Assembly (NCBI GenBank): GCA_024305405.1
Contig: JAKNDB010000103.1
Span: 3,100,001-3,164,000 of the forward strand
Source of the DNA: Dirofilaria immitis
Lineage: Eukaryota; Nematoda; Chromadorea; Rhabditida; Onchocercidae
Direction of reading: 5' to 3'
DNA: 64,000 bases
Shown: positions 12,101 through 25,100 of the stretch, piece by piece
Numbering within the stretch: the stretch's first letter is position 1
Layout: each line of letters opens with the position of its first letter
Notes under the pieces: model-generated
What the model was told of the DNA's origin: nothing
Databases searched by the model: none
Seen by the model: the letters and a program-made list of their open reading frames with translations, nothing else
Translations under genes and position numbers: made by a program

Positions 12101-14464
12101 TTATCATTAATTATATCTGTAATCTTACTATCAGTAAGACTAATCAATATATAAAGCAATCATATATTATATGCAAGAATTACTTCTGTAGATATAGATG
12201 TAGTGAATCTAATTCATATTTGCTTTCGTTCAATTATGCATTTCTTCATGGATCTATGCAAGAATTACGTCCGACGGTAGAAATAATTCAACAAGTAACA
12301 TTTGTAAGTAATATTTATGTGAATGAATAATTTTTAGCATAGCTATATAAAGAAACGTAAGATTCAACGAAAGCATAATTACAAATATGAATTAAATTCA
12401 CTACATCCATATTTATAGAATCAAAATTATCAAATGATTTTGCTGATAAATTGAACTTAATTTTCTGATGCAAGTAGTATAATTTAAATTATGTACTGGT
12501 TTCATATGAGCTTTGAGAGCTAGTTGAATACGTGGAAAGGTAATTCACAATCAGCTAAAGTTGATCCGACTTTATGTGATAGTAATACATGGATTTCTTC
12601 CGTTGTCCAACATTGCTCAGCAATTTTGACCGCAAATGTCATTACATTATTGCGTAAATCATCATACGCTACCTATGATTAAATAGTTTTAAAAATTTTT
12701 ACGATTATAGCATATAAAAATAGCATTATCGATTGATTTTGTATCTTCTAAACTTCATAAACAAGAAAGAAATTTGTCGAATAGTATAGATAATTGCTGC
12801 ACATATCAACAAAATTCAAATTTTTAAAGATATATAGAAATCGTTACCGAGACATTTCAAAAGTTAACATTTAGAATTTTAGATGATCAAGTGTAGAATA
12901 TTGATTAATCGAGTTGGAAAAAAAAACAACAAAACAAAAAGATGATCAGATATTTCCATTTATTTTTTCTCATTGCTTTACCTTGTATTCTTTTTCGATC
13001 ATCATGCATACTTCTAAATCACTAGCAAGATTAAATGCAGCAAGTAACGGATCGGTACATGCAAGCCATAAAAATGGTTCACTACTAATTGCACGATAGG
13101 TATCAAGCAAAATTATACTATTTGCCATGCAATGTGCACGACGTGAACATTCATCACAATGACCTTTAATTAATTAATTAATTTTTTTAAATATATATAA
13201 GTGATAAATTAAGTTCTTAGTAATTTTTAATTTAATAATTTTCAAATTTAGCAAATTAATTTTCCTACTTGAAATGGCTCAATTACGAAACTTTTCTTTT
13301 TCTTTATTTAATTACTAAAAATACAAAACAGTTAATAATTCATTTTTATTTTTTGTAATAAATTTTTAAAGGAAGGAAAAAGGAAAATTAAAATTAAAAT
13401 TTACAATCAGGTCGATGTGGTAATTGTATGTAATGTTTTCTGAGTAATAAGCATTGAACAATGGCAAAATTATTACATATGCATGCAAGCATTAATGGTG
13501 TCATATGTGATGGAAATGATTTTGATTTCTGACATCCTACAAAAAAAAAAAATGATTCTTATTATTCATATCATTAAGTATATCATATTGTAAAAATTAT
13601 CATTATTTTATCAACTTAACATATAATTATTCAATTTCAATTATTTTAAATTATGCTAAGATGTATGTTGCGATAAATGCTGGAATAATATACGAACCAT
13701 TGTATTCTTCACCAGGGAATTCCATAAAAGTGATAAAATAAATTCTACAAGCGGCCGACTTCCGATACAAATTGCTGTCATCAATGCTTCCTTGGCCGGT
13801 TCAGCTGATGATCGATCAATGAGTAATGCAAGTAATCGTTCTATTTGACCCTAAAGTAAGCCCCTAAATCGACCCTAAATTGCTCGAGCATATTTCATAA
13901 TATATTACATATATTTCTTTCATTTATCAAATGCTTTAATCATTAACAATCATGATTTTTATCATTATCATTTTTGAGTAGTTTATATCTTTCTCTCCTT
14001 TTGAGTTTATACCACTCTCTCTTTTGAGTAGTTTATATCTTTGATAAAATTTAATTAATTTTCAAATTAATCGCAATATTTTTATTTAATCAATCAAACA
14101 AATATTTTACAAACAGTTCGAATTATTTTTTAAATTTTAGATTATTTGTGAAATTCCAAATTTTAATTATTTCATTCATTTCTTTTGATTATTTATCATA
14201 ATTTTATTTTCATCAAAAATTTTCATGATAAGTGTAATATGAACTTACAGGAGTAAGATTTTGCAAATCTTTAAGGATTCGTTTTATAACCCTAATATTT
14301 GCGGTAAGTACAGCGGTACGAAATTGATGAATTGTACTATCCATTGATTCGGTTGGATTCCATTCCAATCGTCCATCATAACCAATTTTCGAATCTGGTA
14401 AATCCGGTACCTGATATTTCGCTAATGATTCATGTGTTATGTAATTTACTCCGTGAACAAGCAT
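6200..14464 (-). CDS. TRPC-family cation channel (trp-1/trp-2 type)
   Basis: This is a six-transmembrane, calcium-permeable cation channel of the canonical TRP (TRPC) family, expected in the plasma membrane downstream of phospholipase-C-coupled receptors. Proposed exons, 5' to 3': 14249-14464, 13698-13850, 13405-13536, 12982-13163, 12497-12672, 11688-11877, a doubtful 11586-11607, 11343-11416, 10950-11049, 10639-10747, 10309-10422, 8491-8644, 7977-8197, 7510-7665, 7132-7203, 6381-6485, 6200-6250, giving about 740 residues. The N-terminal half has the TRPC ankyrin/linker signature: MTPLMLACICNNFAIVQCLL, then HRPDC/CDEC cysteines and LAAFNLASDLE. The transmembrane part ends in LYWSFYGYLAPWDY and VITLLNLMISMLVRRADNVL, followed by EWKFTR, the TRP-box region. 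Three conserved stretches need one extra base (12536-12538, 13726-13729, and the acceptor at 8645). The first ATG sits 3 bases after a TTTTCAG acceptor, so it may be trans-spliced or there may be an upstream exon; 14686-14784 is a weak candidate. The protein is short for a TRPC. Confidence 0.9.
9228..9889 (+). mobile_element. Solo-LTR-like dispersed repeat, copy 1
   Basis: This 662-bp block starts TGTCGAAAAATTCGG and ends TTGTATTGCA, giving TG...CA ends as in retroviral-type LTRs. It matches the block at 34018-34679 over its whole length. Inside are three copies of ATCGAAGCTATGTG-like sequence, a TATAATATAAAG stretch and AAATAAACC near the 3' end, which fit an LTR promoter and polyadenylation signal. 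No gag or pol lies beside it, hence 'solo'. The start resembles BEL/Pao LTRs, but that family assignment is inference. I could not confirm a target-site duplication. Confidence 0.65.
9911..10156 (-). mobile_element. Complete short TIR element (MITE-like)
   Basis: A 246-bp element with terminal inverted repeats: the left end TATATTCTGAATCGATTAAT mirrors the right end ATTAATTGATTTAGAATATA, and the similarity continues inward through TATCAATTGATAG and ATTTGATAAT. The core matches the copy at 4720-4916 in inverse orientation. No transposase is encoded. A TA target duplication is possible but not distinguishable from the flanking AT sequence. Confidence 0.75.
11978..12426. repeat. Fold-back/duplicated block in a TRPC intron
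   Basis: Two features overlap here. A direct repeat TTTTTAGCA(C/T)AGCTATATAA occurs at about 11987 and 12331. An inverted pair also exists: ATGTAGTGAATCTAATTCAT near 12199 pairs with the reverse complement of sequence near 12388-12412. The 86-codon open frame on the plus strand inside it is repeat-derived in appearance and has no recognisable domain. Confidence 0.5.
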
Positions 14465-15964
14465 TGCTGAAAAAAAAAACAGCTACGAAATAAAATGATA
14501 TTTTGAAAATTTCCAATTAAAATTAATTAATTATTCTAATTTGATTTAAGTAATGAATTCATTGCTAATGCAATAATTTCTTCTGTAATTTTGACATGAA
14601 AAAACTTTGCATTTATTTATGAAATAATAATAAAGCCATAGATATTTTTATAGCAATTTAATATCATTTCAATATCATCAAACACCTGCAGTAATTGTCT
14701 TTTTTCAAAAAGTTTGCTCGAGAAAATAATACATTTAGAGAAATACCGACCGCTTTTGTAGAATTCTAATGAATGTTGTATCATTTTCGCATCATAATAT
14801 TTTATTTATCCTATTGTTAGTAAATATTATTCAAATTTAATTTGATAATGAAAACCAAATTATAATAAACAAAAAAAGAAATTTGATAATAATTTTAATT
14901 TCGATATTTTGTAGTTTATTTTGATTTGTTTATTTATTATTTTTATTTTTAATTTAATTATAATAATGAAATTATACAAAAAAAACAGTAATAACAAAGC
15001 TATTCGTATTATTTCGAAAGCATATACTTATTAACAATGCAATGTATAATTTAAATTTATATTTATTATCGAATTTTTTTCCTTTTTAATTTACAATATA
15101 TTTTTGGAATATTCGAATTTATTAATTAAACAATTTGCGATTAATTTGAATTTTTCATTTTTTTTAATTTCGAAATTAACAATTCGATAATTTCATATAT
15201 TTTATTATAAAAAATTTTCAAATTATTGCAATTATTTTTAATACAAATAATCATTCATTTATTCATTCATTCATCCATTCTTCCCATTCATTCACATTCA
15301 TTCATTCATTCATTCATTCATTCATTCATTCATTCATTCATTCATTTATTCATTCATTCATTCAATCAATCATTTATTATCAATACATATTTTATTAAAC
15401 ATTTAACATTTAACATTAAAAAAAACATTAATTTACCGTATTAATGCAAAGTAATCGGAGAAAAAAAATGGAAATTTTAATGATAGCTAGTAAAAAAAAA
15501 TCATTGAAAATATTTTTTTCATATAGATTTTCTCGAGAAAACAACTGTGCAATGATTAATAGCCAAGAAATTAAGCATTTCTCTTTTTTCCATTTTTTTT
15601 GTTATCCTTTTGGTTTTTATTTAAGCAAATATTTCTTTACAAACTTGTACCTTTCATATGAAATACAAGTTAAGGAAAAAATTGAAAACTAAAAACAAAA
15701 AATAAATGAATAATACATATTTGTATTCAAATAAAAATATCGTAATATTTCTTCTCTTCTTTTTTGACAAGATAAAATAAAAATTTGGAAAAAAAAGCAG
15801 TTGTTCTTAATTTCTTGGCACATATTTTACTTTTTTTTTGATCAAATAATTTTGCAAGGAAAAAAAGTGAAAATTTTGAAATAATATCAATGATAGATTC
15901 AAAGCTAAATTTTTGAATATATTTGAAAATTTATTTGAAAAAAGTTGCAGGCAAATTTTTTTCT
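14465..15964. other. Intergenic region between TRPC and the four-TM gene
   Basis: AT-rich, no convincing gene. It contains the ATTC microsatellite annotated below. A 99-base minus-strand segment (14686-14784) could be an upstream TRPC exon: it opens with ATG, reads MIQHSLEFYKSGRYF and ends at CAG|GTGTTT, but its phase fits the next exon only if one base is added to its A-run. I treat it as unproven. Confidence 0.5.
15240..15375. repeat. (ATTC)n microsatellite
   Basis: About 30 ATTC units with occasional interruptions (ATTT, ATCC, AATC). The frame through it gives an (IHSF)n peptide and is not a gene. Confidence 0.97.
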
Positions 15965-17841
15965 TCAGGCACTATTTGTAGATTTCTTTGGAAACACCGA
16001 ATTGTGTCGATTATCCGTTAGATCTGTAAATTAATTAAATAAATGTGAGTTATTAGTTATTTGATAAAATTTTTTTCTTTTTAATTATTTATTTATTTAA
16101 ATTATTAAATTTAAATTATAATATTTATTTATCATTTTTATTTGATTATATTAAAAAGATTGCGAAATTGGCAAAAAAGAAATTTTTTTAAGTAATCAAA
16201 TTAAAATATCATTTATTTACACTATAAAATGATTAATATTTACATAAATTTTCAAATTTATTTTTTTTAAATTAATATTATGAAATAATTTGAAATTATA
16301 TTTAATGCTATGAAATAATTTGAAATTATATTTAATATTGTGAAATAATTTGAAATTATATTTAGTGTTATGAAATAATTTGAAATTATATTTAATATTA
16401 TGAAATAATTTGAAATTATATACAGTGTTATGAAATAATTTGAAATTATATTATGAAATAAATTGAAATTATATTTAATATTATGAAATAAATTGAAATT
16501 ATATTTAATTTTATGAAATAAATTGAAATTATATTTAATATTACGAAATAATTTGAAATTATATTTAATATTATGAAATAATTTGAAATTATATACAGTG
16601 TTATGAAATAATTTGAAATTATATTATGAAATAAATTGAAATTATATTTAATATTATGAAATAATTTGAAATTATATTTAAAAAAAAGAAGAAAAGAACA
16701 TACCAATTCGACAAGCAACAATTAATGAATGTTTTCGACGCATAAGTCGTTTATATGCTTTCACATAATGAATACATCGTACAATTAAATAAAGTGTATA
16801 AAATACAAATATTGATATTAGTAACATGAAAAATATCAATAGTATAAGACGTTGAGCAATTGTTGGTTCATTCTAAAAAAAAAAAAGCAAAATAAAAAAA
16901 TTTAATAAAATTTAACAAAAATTATATTTAATTTAAATAATTTGATTATTCATTTCAATTATTTAATTATTTAGTTCTAACTAACTTCCATCTTTTTTTT
17001 CACTAAATTTTTATGTATTTTTGTTCTGTCATTTCTCTCCAATTTTTGTTATCAATTGAATGTGTTGGCTGAATTGCTGTTGAAACACCAAATAGTTGTA
17101 AGAAAATGATAAGTATTGCTCGAGCTGCTAATGTTGGATACATTAGATTTTCCTAAAAATTTGATAATTTAATTAGTGGAAGAAAAAATTATAAATATAT
17201 TATTTTAATAAATTATTATTATCACACATAAATTTAGCAAATTTTTAATAATTCAACATGAAAATAATTATAATATTAGATCAATAAATGATAATGATAA
17301 TATATAAACAAAATCGAAATTGATCAATAAATAAATGATCAAATAACCTTTAATTTGCGAATTCCAATAAATAAAAGTGCGGATGCTATACCATACATAA
17401 TGCTAATCAATGTTAATGTTATCATAAACCATAACTATAATGATTATTGTAAAATTTCAACTAATTTCGAAAACTTTTTTTTATCATCCATACAATCGAT
17501 ATTATCATCATACAATCGATATTATCATCATACAGTCAATATTATCATCATACAATCGATAATAAAATATTTTCTTTTTTTTTATCGATTAGATATATTT
17601 CATTTTTATTTTTTAAAATCAAACAATACTATCTATGTTCATTAAATCCTTTTAATTAATACTGCAGGGAAATAGTAATGATAATAATAACCTGTTCAGA
17701 ATTTGACATAGCAATATAAGTAGCAGAATACATTGATAACATTAATGATATGGTGATTTCTGAACTTGCCAGAATCATTAGACCATTAGGTAATTGCCAA
17801 CAACAGCAAAGCCATTTTGGATTATCTGGATCAAAATCCAT
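15965..17841 (-). CDS. Four-transmembrane nematode membrane protein, function unknown
   Basis: A small multipass protein of about 176 residues that I do not recognise beyond its general type. Proposed exons, 5' to 3': 17692-17841, 17348-17434, 17087-17152, 16704-16872, 15965-16023; the phases join cleanly and the total length is divisible by three. The donor of the third exon is the least certain; a longer reading of that exon exists. The protein starts MDFDPDNPKWLCCCW, a cysteine cluster typical of many nematode tetraspan-like proteins, then has hydrophobic stretches GLMILASSEITISLMLSMYS, LWFMITLTLISIMYGIASAL, AARAILIIFLQLFG and RLILLIFFMLLISIFVFYTL. A basic patch (KRLMRRKHS) follows the last helix and the tail is hydrophilic. 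An ATTTTTAG acceptor lies just upstream of the ATG and may be a trans-splice site. Its last intron holds a 29-bp satellite. No functional assignment can be supported. Confidence 0.7.
16265..16690. repeat. 28-30-bp intronic satellite, about 15 copies
   Basis: Units of the form TATGAAATAATTTGAAATTA followed by TATTTAATAT fill the last intron of the four-TM gene. A higher-order pattern is visible: variants with ATACAGTGTTATG and the short form TATATTATGAAATAAATTG recur twice in the same order. The I/S/Y/F-rich frame on the minus strand is the satellite translated. Confidence 0.95.
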
Positions 17842-18944
17842 TTTATCTGAATATTCTAAAAATAATCATATATTTTTTCAACTTATAAAAAATATTAATA
17901 AACGATTTAAAAGTTATAAATTTCTTTCTTATCTTTTTAATAAAAATATACAAAATATTTTTATTAAAAAAACTTTTGAAAAAAAATGTTAAAAATTAAT
18001 AGAATTAAATAAAAATTGAAATTAAATTTTAGATTTTTTAAAAAAGAAAATGAAAACAATAATTTTATTATTGTAAATTCAATTCTATTTATTATTTTAA
18101 AATTAAAATAATTATTTCTAATGTTTATAAATTGTCTAAGATATTTGCATATTTCTAACGGCTATAAATTAGAAATGATAAAGTTTTAATTTGTTACTCA
18201 GTGATATGTTAAAAGTAATCAGAGATAAGAAATAAATATGATAATGCAATTATAAAGATATCAAATATAATAAATTACAGTGATATGCTAAAAATAATCA
18301 TGAAAGTTTTATCATTAATCAATACATTTTCTGTTTTGTTTAAATATTTATTATTAATTATTATTTTTAGATAATTAACAAATACTCAAAGAAAGTTTAA
18401 CATTATTTGAATTTATATCAAAATGATGAAATACAAAAAAATAAATAAAAAAATTTGAAAGATCACTAAAAATGTCAAATTTTTTTTAAATTTTCATTAT
18501 CACTCTGATAAAAAAGAAAAAAACGAAGTGATAAAATTAACTATGAACTAATAAAATAAGCATATCACTTCAACTTTTCCTTCTTTTTTTTTATCAAAGA
18601 AGTTTAAATGTCAATAGAAAAAGAGATGAAAAATGAATTTCAATTTTACAGTAATAAAAAAGATGAATGGAAGCGAAAGGAAAGATATAGTTTACGCTAA
18701 ATGAAAACAATCGTCGTAATAAAAAATAAACCGTCGTAAAAAAGCGGCAAAAATAAATCCCAAAAGTTATCGTTTAAATTGAACCAATAAAATTGATTGA
18801 TTAGAAAAAATGATCAAAAAAATTTAACGAAGAAAATTTTACAAAATAAACATTTATAAAAATTTAATACATTTGGCAAATTCATGGGATTATTTCGAAG
18901 ATTTTATCGCTTTTCTGTAGAAAGATCCTTCCAAAAGATAATAA

Positions 18945-19160
18945 TAATTCATTGATTCATATAAAAGATAATCATAATTTATTGATCCATATAAAAGACA
19001 ATCATAATTTATTGATCCTTATAAAAACAATCATAATTTATTGATCCTTATAAAAACAATCATAATTTAATGCCCCATAAAAGATAATCATAATTTAATA
19101 ATCCCTGTAAAGATAATTACAATTTAATGATCCTCATAAAAGATAATCATAATTTAATTT
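18945..19160. repeat. About 28-33-bp tandem repeat, 7 copies
   Basis: Units resembling AAAGATAATCATAATTTATTGATCC(A/T)TAT recur with point changes and small deletions. Confidence 0.85.
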
Positions 19161-19669
19161 GAATAATTTCATAATTGTTAAAATTATTCAGAAAAGTACA
19201 TTTTGTGATTTCGAGATTATTTCAATCATTTTGCTTTTTCGTAAAAAAGTTTCTTATAAATGATAATTTTATTTAATTTGAATAATCTTACGATTGTTCA
19301 AATTATTCAGATTTTTTTAATTCATTTTGAATTAAGTTGATAAGTAGTAATAAGGAAATTATTAGGAAAAAAACAAATTTTATTTTAGTAATTTTTATTA
19401 TCATATGATTTATTTTAATTAATAATCAATTTCTGATAATCAATTTAATATCTTTTTGTTCATTAATGTAAAATCATCCTAATTAACATTAATTTATATG
19501 ATTTTTGTATTTAATAAATTAATTATTATCTGCTCAATATTTCATTTATTTTATCGAAAATTTTAATTAAAAATAATTTTAATTTAAAATATGATGTGAT
19601 TACTTTGATTTTGTTCAAGCAATAAAACAATTTATCAAATGATTTCTTAAATTTTTAATTTAGAATTTT

Positions 19670-20120
19670 AAAAATGCGAAAAATTTAGTAAACTAGTATC
19701 GTAAACATTTGTAAAACTTGAGATTATCATCAAACGAATGATAATGTTATCACTAGATAATTTAGTAAACAAATATCGTAAACATTTGTAGAATTTATTA
19801 TCAAACAAAATGATAATGTTATCATTAGATAATGATGAAAAAGATAAATTTTGGGAAATTTCAAATAAACAATTGATGATGATAATTTTAAAATTTACGA
19901 ATCAAAACATGATTAGATTATGGATTTCTAATCACCAACGATTTATCAAATTATTTTTAAAATTTTTAATTTATAATTTTAAAAATGCGAAAAATTTAGT
20001 AAACTAGTATCGTAAACATTTGTAGAATTTACTGTCAAACAAAATGATAATGTTATCATTAGATATTGACAAAAAGGATAAATTTTGGGAAATTTCAGAT
20101 AAACAATTGATGATGATAAT
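19670..20120. repeat. Duplicated blocks, three partial copies
   Basis: The string AAAATGCGAAAAATTTAGTA followed by GTATCGTAAACATTTGTAGA and ATGATAATGTTATCATTAGA appears around 19,672, 19,760 and 19,982, with flanking AAACAATTGATGATGATAAT duplicated as well. Confidence 0.8.
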
Positions 20121-21704
20121 TTGTAAAAATTTAATTAATCAAAATATGATAAGATTATGGAATAAAACGTTTTCCATCCTTTGCTTCAAATAAATTTCTT
20201 CGTAATTTGATAATAATTTTATTTAAAAAATGATATTTAATTATTGATAAAGTTCAATCATATAAGTATAATATTTGATTATATATAAAATAAGAACGGT
20301 AATGAATTAAAATAAAATCTTAAAAATACCTTATAATCATAAGTATAAGCATCTCGTATATATATATATATATATACATATGAATATTGATAAAGTTTAA
20401 AAATAAAAGAAAGATGTAGCAAATTTTACATCTTAAGATTCAATGATAAATAATTACACTTTTAAATTGTTTACTTTAAAACTGATTTTTAATGTGCAAT
20501 TAGAAAGATCAATGTTTAGGAACTAATTTTTGAGAAACAAGCAAAAGATTTTTGATATGACAATGAACTTAAATGATTTATGAAGTTACTTCGAAAAAAA
20601 AAAAAAAAGAGATCCTGCGAAAACATTTGTTAACTTTTTCTTTTTCGTAAATTTCTATTAAATTTTTCGAAAAAAAAAAAAGTTAAATATAAGTAAATTA
20701 AAAAAATATCAATACATCAAAGATCATTGAAAGTTATTATTTTCATTGAGGTAATTGAAGTTTTGAAAATACAACGATCTTAAATTAAATTCAAAATGAA
20801 TCATAAAATTACGATATTTTTGATTTGAGTTCAAAACGAATCATCAAATTATAGGAACAGTTTTTAACATTGATGATTCATTTAGCTTAAAAGTTTAATC
20901 ATCTAATGTAATAAATATAGAATTCAAGCATTTTCGCAAGAAATTTCGTAAGAAAGATGCTAACGATCAGATGCCAACAACGATAAGTTTCGAAATTGTA
21001 TGAGAAATTGTTGCAGAACTCAAAGTCTTCCATCTATGATCGTTTAATATTTGAAATAAATTGACAAAGCTAAAAATTGTAATAATTATGTTTCTTTATG
21101 AGTTGATCAATAACAAAAAAAATCGCTATTGTTCATTTTATATTTCGTAATAAATTTCTCGTGATCCGATTATGATACGCTATACAATCTTATGTAACAA
21201 TCAAATGATGAAATTTCAACGATCAGATGAGAAGCAGATTGTAAAGAATTTTTGTTTAAACTTGAAAAAAAAAAATAAGCATTACTACTATGATTTTTAA
21301 AGGTTTTTTTCTTTTTCAATCACGATTCAACAATCAATACTTAAAAGTACTAAACAAATTAGGCTCAATTATTATGTTAATTAATCCGTAAATAAATTAG
21401 GCTTAATTATTACGCCAATTAATCTCTAATCAATTGATTAAAATTTTCATAAAATATTATCAGCTTAGATGGAAAATATTTTATTTATTAAAGAGGATGT
21501 AGAAAATTTTATCTAAATGTTTTGTTAAATCTCGATCATAATATAAATATTCATTACAACACATATAAAGAATGTCAGTTTTCTTCCGCAAATACTTTGA
21601 TTAATAATGACAGACATATTTGAGGTTGATTGTCATGATAAGATGGATTATTTTTACATCAAATGATAAAACTAAGAATTTTTATAAGATATTTAAATAG
21701 AAAT

Positions 21705-22120
21705 GATCAATTTTGATCAATTGTTTATTCGCTTATTCTTGATATAGAAAAAATAATAGGAATGGAATAATTTTGATCAATTGTTTATTCGCTTATTCTT
21801 GATATAGAGAAAATATAGGAATAGAATAATTTTGATCAATTGTTTATTCGCTTATTCTTGATATAGAGAAAATATAGGAATGGAATAATTTTAATCAATT
21901 GTTTATTCGCTTATTCTTGATATAGAGAAAATATAGGAATGGAATAATTTTAATCAATTGTTTATTCGCTTATTCTTGATATAGAGAAAATATAGGAATA
22001 GAATAATTTTGATCAATTGTTTATTCGCTTATTCTTGATATAGAGAAAATATAGGAATGGAATAATTTTAATCAATTGTTTATTCGCTTATTCTTGATAT
22101 AGAAAAAATAATAGGAATAG
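21705..22120. repeat. 59-60-bp minisatellite, seven copies
   Basis: Unit: ATCAATTGTTTATTCGCTTA, then TTCTTGATATAGAGAAAATA and TAGGAATGGAATAATTTT. Copies are nearly identical; the main variant positions are GATCAATTG/AATCAATTG and GGAATGG/GGAATAG. Confidence 0.97.
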
Positions 22121-25100
22121 AAGAGTAAAAGCAAAAGTAAGCATAAAATTGAGGTATTATATCGGAGTAGACAACGAATGCAATTTGAAACTTCTCAAAA
22201 TATTGTTTTAAAGCAAAAAAAAAAAAAAGATTTTTTTTCAGATAATATATAGTAAACATTTGGATAGAAGTAGAATATTATTTTTACAACGAAAACGGCA
22301 GAAAAAAAAAACAACGATGACGATAGATAATGAAAAGAAATTATGAAAAGACAATAGCAGTTTTGAGAATTAGACATAAAGACAAACAGTTGAAAATTTT
22401 TAAAAACTTTTTAAACTCTTTCATTTCATTTCAATGCAACGATTTATTCAATATGAATCTAACAACAAATTGATGATGTATATCTGACATAAGTGATGTA
22501 CCATCATTGTTTGATTGCAACATTTTTATCTCTAACAACTGCTACCGCAATTTTTGTTTTTATCATTGATATATATAAGTATATTTCAATATTATCATAT
22601 CAATTTTGCGGATAAATTTCCATAAATAATTTTTAACATTTAATTTTTGGTTTTTTTTTTTTTAGCAATTGTTCTATCTAATTCAAATATCCATTTATAT
22701 TTAGTAAATTTTCAAAATAAACCAACTCGATATAATGATATCATATGATATGATAAAGGAAAAGAAAACGAACGAACGAACGAACGAACGATACGGAAAA
22801 TAAAATTTAACAAATTTTATTTAATTTCAAAATTTAGCTTAAACGAAATGATAAATAAGTTATGATAGGTTTAAAAAAAAAAAGTTCTGAAACAGTGCAA
22901 AAAAAAATTACAAATTAATTACATTCTTTCGTTAACATTTATCCAACCTTTTTTTCAAAGTTTACAATGTTTTTTAAAAGTTTCATCCTTTTCGAATGTC
23001 AATCAAATAAAACAATCAATAATTGATCATTCAATTATTACTTCTCTTTTTTGGCTTAAAAATTGGCAGCATATTTTCACATGACTTTAAAATCTTTAAA
23101 ATAGCAAAAAAAAAGGAAATCACAATTCATTTTTTTTTGGTTTCAAATAGAAAAAGTTTTAAAAAAAAAATTGTTGCTAAGTTTATTTATAGTAGTAATA
23201 ACTAATTGTTTTAATTTTTTTAACACAAAAATTTAATTCACTTAGAAAAAAACTAAAAAATTTTTTTTTACTTTTAATTTTTGATCAAATTAAGAAAAAA
23301 AAAACAAAAACATTTATCTATTCAAAATGGGAAAATGGCTTTACTTAAATTTAAAATATAAAATAAATAATATATATAAAAAATAAATAAATAATTAATA
23401 TACGAAATGAAATATATTTATTAAATGCATTTGATGTAAATTCGTTTTAAATAATTTATTAATAAATTATAATATTTAAAAGCAATTTGCTATAAATATA
23501 AACAAAATTCTAACATTTAAATAATAATAATTATGAAATAATATAAATAAATGTTAAATTATTTTTTTTTTAAATCAACAAAACCGTACAATTTGATTTA
23601 TCAATACAATAACTATTTAATAAGAAATTTAATCGATTATATTATCAATCATTTCATTATTTTGATAATATAATCTTTATACCTAGGAAGTCTTTCGATT
23701 ACCGATATTAAGTATCTAATCGATATGCTAATCTTTCAAGATAAACTGTACGAATGGATCAAATTTCTTTCAACGAAAAGATAAGTCTTAATAATTGATC
23801 AATATTTTGTAAAATAAAATCAAATCGATTTGTGAAATAATTATTTGAGAGAATTAAGCTTTTATTGTAACTTCAAGTTTCTATTCATTTTAAACTTTAT
23901 CAATTTCTTCAAATTAATTTATAGCAATTTTCAAAATTCAAATTTTCGATTTTTATTCCAAACATAAACTAGCAAAATTCATAACGGATCATTCTTTAAC
24001 TATGTCGTCGAGAAAAGAAAAAAGTAAACAAAACAATTTGGAAATTAAAACTTCGAGAATTTGTTACATAATTTTAATCAAACACAAATAAAAATAAAAC
24101 AATTCAGGATAAATTGAAAAAGAAAATTTCACATCGATTTAAAATTTTTTTTTGACTTATCAAAAGATTTTTGTTTTCAATTTGCTCAGACTGAAACTAA
24201 CACTTTTAGTAAAAGGTTTATCAATTTTCTTTTCTCATATATTTTCTGCTAGAAAATAATCCTTTTCTTTTTTAGTTAACAATGATATATTACAATAAGT
24301 ACTGATATGATATGATATGATATGGAAAAGAGGACGATAGATAAAGCAAAATAATTAAAAAATATAAATTAAAAATTTTATTACTTTATTTCTCGTTTCT
24401 AATTATGCGTAGAATTTATATCATTTTTATCATTCATTTATTTTTTTGAATAAATCATATTATAATACTTCCGTGATAGTATATCATTCTGCTATCTCTG
24501 CTATTTAATTCAATCATTTTAAATTTGCACCTTATTTTATAAGGATGATAATTGTTGTTATCAGTTTAGGATTTTTTTTTTTAATGAAAATGTCCTGAAT
24601 TGAAAAGAAGAAAAATTGATCAACAGAATATTTCTGTTAATTCCCACTTTTTTGATGATATTATTTATGTATATAATTTTTGAATTTTTTTTTCGAATTG
24701 AATTTCAGAGATTGATACATTTGCCATTTTAAACTTCTGAAATTCTTATTGAAAATGTGGAAGAAGATTTAATGATAAAAATTTTAGGAATCTATGATTA
24801 ATTCAGAAATTAAGAGCATATTTCATCGATTAAGGTTGATACTATTTAAATTGGAATGGATTTTTCTTTTTAGAATTTTAATTGAAAAGCTAAAAATTAG
24901 GCTAACAATTTTGTACATATTACTAATCATTTAAATCGTTACTTATTAAAAATAAATATGTGATAAGTTGATATTGTGAAAAATTATTTATTTCTTTCTG
25001 TTATTTGTAGGAAAATTTTAAAATTTATCAGAGAGATTTTTTTTTTGTGATAAATTTTGCATATTATATAAAATAAAAAAAAAGAAAATTGTTATGGAAG

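Noticed and set aside
12070..12330. 86-codon frame inside a TRPC intron, opposite strand
   Set aside because: Lies within the fold-back repeat block and has no recognisable family.
15226..15444. 72-codon frame with (IHSF)n repeats
   Set aside because: It follows the ATTC microsatellite exactly and has no other content.
16446..16721. 91-codon I/S/Y/F-rich frame on the minus strand
   Set aside because: It is the translation of the 29-bp satellite; only its first residues overlap the real exon of the four-TM gene, in another context.
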